This document shows, one piece after another, positions 59,594 through 64,000 of a stretch of DNA of 64,000 nt. The stretch spans positions 3,906,953-3,970,952 of the forward strand of contig NC_043741.1 of assembly GCF_004337985.1 (NCBI RefSeq). Reading direction: 5' to 3'. The stretch is from Pyricularia pennisetigena. Lineage: Eukaryota > Ascomycota > Sordariomycetes > Magnaporthales > Pyriculariaceae. The notes beneath the pieces were generated by a model that was given only the letters and a program-made list of their open reading frames with translations, ran no database searches and had not been told where the DNA came from. Within the stretch, counting starts at the first letter, position 1. Each line of letters begins with the position of its first letter. A program made the position numbers and the translations under genes.

Positions 59594-61384
59594 TTTTACT
59601 GATTTTGTCTGCGAGAGGCTACGTGTCAGCACTCATGACTACATTATCGAGCGACACTGCCCAAGTCGAAGCTGAGCATCCGTAGCAAGCGCCATGGGTA
59701 ATGCGATTGCGTTGCGTGCGCTTCGGCTCGTGAGTCTTGGACGAGGAGAATCCAATGGAGAATGCGCGATACTGGCTCAACGGGGGGAAAGGGGGCGTAG
59801 ATCGAAGTGGGTGCGCATACCGTTTGACGGGGTTTCGGATCTCGAATCGATCGAGGTAAATCTGTGCAGTAGAAGCGGTGAGTGAGTCTATTTGCGATGG
59901 AAGCAAACTGAGCAAATGGATGATGAGTGGTGGATGTATGATTCCAAGATATTCAAAGATGGAAATCGAAGGTTAGGCAGGTGAATATGGGTAGGTATGT
60001 AGGTAGGGAGAAAAATGAGGTGCATGAACGTCTGTGGCACTTGGGTCGGACGGGAGACTGGAGGGGTGGGTTGGCAGCGAGTGGGCGCAGATGCGATGAC
60101 GACAGTGGGTGCGGTTGCAGTGCAACAAGAGGAGACGCATTTGAGGCAGGCGACTGACTGCTGCGGCAATGACCACGCTCTGGTCAAATCCACGGAGATA
60201 GCCTCGAGAACGGAGGGTTACCAAAGCCAACGAAAACGCACCTGTTGGATGCTTTCTGATATGGTGGTCGCGATTGTGGTTCGGGGGTTTTGCAGTCTGC
60301 CGGCAGCGGGCAAATGTGTCGTCTTTTTTGCTTTGTTTGTTTGTTGGTGGAGGGAAGTTGGAAGGAAATTTGGGATGGGATGGGATGGAATTGAGATGGG
60401 GGGGCAGGGCACTGAGGTGTGCTGCAACTGCACCCGCCGCGACTGACTGGGCTTCTACACTACATGGAACCTCAGTACCGTGCCTCCCTTCTCCATGCCT
60501 GCTTCTACAGTAGGTACCTTACCTAGGCAGCCAGGCAGGGCCCGCCAACCTAGCAGCGGGCGCGCCGTGCCAACAATTTCGCCCTGTAATCAAGAGCACG
60601 GACCCCGGCTCGGAATGGTCTACAAACTTGCTGCGTTGCCAGCCTGGACCCGGTTCTGCACGTGATCTAGTATCACTATCAGTATCGCATCTGAGATCCC
60701 CACTTGCCCCGCCTCCTCGTGAGACAGAGGGGCAACAAACGGCTCCCTGAACCAGTCTCAACGCCGGCCAGTTTTCGATACCAGATTGTCATGCATGTGG
60801 CTCAAGACTTGTCCATCTGCCTGCTTGATTCGGCCGTTTTACTAGTTATTGTAAACTATCTGAGCGCACAACCATTACGCAAAAATGTGCATGCGATGTT
60901 GATAAGCTCGCTTTAATATTTTTGGTGGTTTCCATGAGTGTATATGATGGTGCTTCGATAGATTATGACAGACCAATCCCCGAATTGCCGCCTACTACGT
61001 TAGTTAGTACTTACCTAGGTAGTCAGTCACCTATGGGCAGATTGGGCCGCAATGGTCGATAGCACTGGGCGAGACCCAGCCTGCCCGAGGTACCTGGTGC
61101 TTACAGGGTTCACTATCTCGTATACCCTGATTTCAAAGATGCTCCCGTCGTGCTTGGCCAAAAGCCCGTTGGACATCAAAACCGCATTGGGCAGGGAGAG
61201 GGAAATATTCAAACCAATCAGTTGGCATGCCGACATCGCCTGCTAACTAATGGATTCACATTCCGCACATTTCGCATTTGGACTTGATGATTCTTCAGAG
61301 TCAACCTCCACAAGGGCTGTCTATGCGATCGTCTCCGGATGGGCAATGCCGAGGGCCTTTATATGTTGGCAGACTCGCTACAGT

Positions 61385-61442
<58 letters not shown>

Positions 61443-61713
61443 ATTTCTGTTATCAGTCAAATGGAGCAAATGGGTGAACACTCCCAAGCCAGAGGCCGTA
61501 GGATTATTGAAGATTATTAATTCACTTCACAGGAGGAGTCTAAGTCGGCCTTTCGGGTCGGAAGTCAATAACTTCCCGACTTGGGTAATGTGCAGTATAT
61601 CCGGGTTGATTACATACACAAATCTCGCCCCGGTTCTCATATCTTCTGCAGCCGGTTTCTACCACGCAACAAACGTGCAATAATGTCTACGCTTGCACTC
61701 AAAATAAATATTG
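59594..61713. other. Intergenic region, no gene supported; contains T53 tract and TACCTAGGTA motifs
   Basis: 2.1 kb between the 14-3-3 start (minus) and the NmrA-like pseudogene. The 14-3-3 promoter and G-rich leader complement occupy the left part. TACCTAGGTA occurs at 61012-61021, with a one-mismatch copy at 60520-60529. A long T run lies at 61386-61438. Open frames here have no coding character. Confidence 0.6.
61386..61438. repeat. Poly(T) tract, 53 nt
   Basis: Uninterrupted T run about 275 bases upstream of the NmrA-like pseudogene. Confidence 0.95.
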
Positions 61714-62708
61714 ATGGCTTCGACAAAGTTCAGAGTGGTTGTTTGCGGCGCTTCAGGCCAGACTGGCCGGTCGATCATGGACCAGCTGCTCGCATCGCCA
61801 GGCCAGTTCGAGACTGTCGACCTCGCCCGCCCCGAATCGGTCAGCAAGGAGATACGCCAGGACTTTGCTAGACGGGGTGCCGTAGTGAAAGAGATCAATG
61901 TCAATGACACACAGGTCGTTCCCACCCTTCTGACTGTCGCGGATGTCGTCATCTCCTGTCTAATATTTGCCCAAAAGGCGGAGGCAGAATCCCTTATTGA
62001 CGCATCTCATAAAGCTTGCGTCGGGTGGTATGTGCCCAGCTTCTGGGCAAGTTGTTGTCCTCCACGTGGTGTCATGTCAGTAAGGGACCAGAAGAATTTC
62101 AGCACCGGCGCAAGCGCTTGTACCTCCCTTATACTGCCATGGACGTCGGGTTTTGGTACCAAGTGAGCATTCCGCGTGTGCCCTCGGGCAGACTCAACAA
62201 GGGTCTCACTTTCCCCGATGATGTTTTACTGGGTGACGGGAATACCAGGACTATCCTGACCGATATAGCCGATATTGGTAAATACGTCGTGCGCATAATC
62301 TCCGACCCTTGCACCCTGAACAGGCTAGTATGTGCCTATAACGAGGTGACTACGCAGAACAAGTTTATGGCCCCAGTCGAGGAACTCAGTGGCGAGACCA
62401 TCCCGAAGAAATATCAGTCAAAGGGAGAGCTCGAGGAAATCATTTCTCCCGTGGCCAACGAGCTTGCGCAGAACCCCAACAACGGGGGCGTTTTGCTGAA
62501 GAAGTTCGTTATGTAGTATGCATACAGTTGAGGGATCCGTGGCGATAACAGCCCCGAGCATGCCAAGTATCTTGGATATTTGGACGCAAATGAGCTGTAT
62601 CCAGATGTCGAATACGCAACTGCGAAAGAATTTATTCGTCAATTGTTAAAGGGCGGGAGGGACGCCGTGTTATACTATGGTCGGGATTTTGTCGTTAACA
62701 GGGATTAA
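61714..62708 (+). pseudogene. NmrA-like NAD(P)-dependent oxidoreductase (isoflavone-reductase type), frameshifted with two nonsense codons
   Basis: The ATG at 61714 opens a Rossmann start (FRVVVCGASGQTGRSIMDQLL), and the frame continues to ADVVISCLIFAQKAEAESLIDA and PSFWASCCPPRGVM. At about 62091 the conserved sequence moves to the next frame, as if one base were lost, and continues with EEFQHRRKRLYLPYTAMDVGFWYQ, then TILTDIADIGKYVVRII. A TAG at 62514-62516 and a TGA at 62529-62531 interrupt it, yet the same frame carries on with GIRGDNSPEHAKYLGYLDANELYP, a normal family C-terminus, to a TAA at 62706-62708. The three breaks spread over the last two thirds argue for decay rather than one sequencing error. 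NmrA-like proteins reduce small substrates or act as redox sensors; the substrate is unknown. No intron is evident. Confidence 0.85.
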
Positions 62709-63513
62709 TCAAAAGACCTGCCTGTGTAGGAGGGCAATGGTGCTGCGACGATTCAGAACCTTATGGTCAGGCAAAAAGGGGGAAATCTCCACAGGCGCCC
62801 CGCGCGCTTGCAGAGCTCTTGCCTAGGTACAAATGATGTGAACTCAATTCAGGGACTTTCGGCATTAGCTTACATCTGCTAGTATTACATAACTTTAGCC
62901 CATGCATTTCTTTCTCCTCTGGTAAAAACGCGAGTGATGTGCTCATCTGCTTATTGAATCGACCTTGTCAGTCAAGACAGGGATTATGTAGGTATATCAG
63001 GCACTGCAGCCAGAAGACATGGAACAGTTCCGCTCCAGCTGCAATGGGTTGTCATGGACGTGGTTACAGGAAGGTACCCAGGTAGATATTGAGCGAGAAA
63101 CTCTCCGGTATACAACAGTTCCAGGTAGAGCAGAAGAAAACTGTCAGACAATTAAAAATGTCTTGTATAGGATTGTGAGTTGAATGAATGCATTATGCTT
63201 GACGGTTTATTTCCTAAAGCAAGTAACGCGCATTGCTGCCTCAGGTTGACTATTGCTAGAACCATCGTACAACTCGATGGGGTCCGGCGGGGGGAAAGCT
63301 TAGGCCCGTGGTAGCTCACAACCGTCCTTGGCATAACAAACTACGTCAATCTGTTGACGTACGATCCAACCTTAGCTGACTGCAGGCACGCACCTCGGAT
63401 CCCAAGTGACACCACCACACTTCATCATCGTCACTGCAAACCATTTCACCCACCAATACGAGTTCCGAACACAACCAAAAAACAACTCAAATAAAAATCC
63501 ATCCTTTTTCAAA
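62709..63513. other. Intergenic region, no gene seen
   Basis: 0.8 kb between the pseudogene end and the ATPase inhibitor start. It contains CCTAGGTA at 62822-62829. The final 100 bases are A/C-rich leader. Confidence 0.6.
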
Positions 63514-64000
63514 ATGCTTCGCCAGTCATTCACCAAGGTTGCCAGGCCCGCTGTCAGGCTTTCAAACACCCGCGTTGCCTTCTCGACCTCAGCAAGCAGG
63601 ATGGCCGAGGGTGACCTTGGATCTACCCCAAAGACTGGTGGCGGGTGAGTCGGACATATCTTGTTTTTTTTTTTTTTTTTTTCCTCTCTTTCTTTTTTTT
63701 CTCATTGATCTAGTCCAGCCCAATTCGTCAATTAATGATAAGGGAACAAACGAAATACGCATGTTATCGAGACCAACAGCTGACTGAACATTGATTACTC
63801 CCCTTGTGTAGAGACGCCTTCCAGAAACGTGAGCGCGCCCAGGAGGACTACGCAATCCGCCAGCGCGAGAAGGAAAAGCTCCTCGAGCTCCGGAAGAGGC
63901 TCGCCGAGCAGCAGGCTCACTTGAACAAGCTTGCTGAGCACATGTACGTGGTCCCATCCCAAATGATCCGGCCCTGTTGGTTCTTTCGACCAAAATACAA
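63514..64000 (+). CDS. INH1: Mitochondrial F1-ATPase inhibitor (IF1/Inh1), 3' end beyond window
   Basis: Exon 1 63514-63644 and exon 2 from 63812; a GTACGTG donor at 63944 suggests exon 2 ends at 63943, with the rest outside the window. At least 88 residues are visible. The N-terminus MLRQSFTKVARPAVRLSNTRVAFSTSASR is a classic Arg/Ser-rich mitochondrial presequence. The inhibitory segment GGDAFQKRERAQEDYAIRQREKEKLLELRKRL follows, then the dimerising coiled coil EQQAHLNKLAEH. IF1 binds F1-ATP synthase at low pH to prevent ATP hydrolysis when the membrane potential falls. The 167-nt intron holds a T run at about 63663-63682. The identification is confident; the C-terminus is not seen. Confidence 0.93.

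Overview
The window is nuclear DNA of a filamentous ascomycete (Pezizomycotina, most likely Sordariomycetes). Genes are split by many short introns (about 50-130 nt, GT...AG, often with CTAAC/CTGAC-type branch sites). They lie singly on both strands, 0.3-3.4 kb apart, with no operons. The products include fungal lineage proteins: an RCR-type Congo-red resistance protein, ARG13, a copper tyrosinase and a fibroin-3-like protein. A Magnaporthales-type genome is a guess from memory of gene style and intergenic motifs; the species cannot be fixed from the sequence alone.

Layout. 0-11 kb, all +: the 3' part of an MFS monocarboxylate-type transporter, a WrbA/Pst2-type flavodoxin-like quinone reductase, and a large polyQ/His protein of a conserved fungal family. 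12-19.5 kb, all -: a secreted tyrosinase and the second-largest RNA polymerase I subunit. 22.9-31.4 kb, all +: ARL8 GTPase, RCR membrane protein, and a fibroin-3-like single-pass membrane protein. 32.6-36.7 kb, -: a STIMATE/YPL162C-like vacuolar membrane protein and SF3B6/p14. 38-47 kb: a Cys-rich protein (+), proteasome ATPase RPT1 (-) divergent from chaperonin CCT4 (+), then the helicase PRP28 (+). 48.6-57.7 kb: mitochondrial ornithine carrier ARG13 (+), TspO/MBR (-), Ars2/Serrate (+), mitoribosomal mL59 (+), DPH4 (+). 58.4-64 kb: 14-3-3 (-), a decayed NmrA-like oxidoreductase (+), and the start of the F1-ATPase inhibitor (+).

Most genes are housekeeping: rRNA transcription, splicing (PRP28, SF3B6), RNA surveillance (Ars2), proteostasis (RPT1, CCT4), mitochondria (ARG13, mL59, IF1) and signalling (ARL8, 14-3-3). 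No biosynthetic cluster, transposon ORF, CRISPR array, rRNA or tRNA was recognised. All exon joins below were checked by hand for reading frame; each total coding length is a multiple of three.

The most striking signal is at the flavodoxin-like gene. Its UGA stop (next codon CUG) is followed in frame by 64 open codons ending in Cys-Asn-Ile-Leu, a CaaX prenylation box, with another Cys six residues earlier. This suggests a membrane-anchored isoform made by stop-codon readthrough or by an alternative 45-nt intron. Other points are a frame-preserving stop-free 81-nt intron in Ars2, a 20-nt microexon in ARL8, an RPT1 start codon alone on its coding exon, an NmrA pseudogene with one frameshift and two nonsense codons, and very long A/T homopolymers, one of them inside a CCT4 intron.
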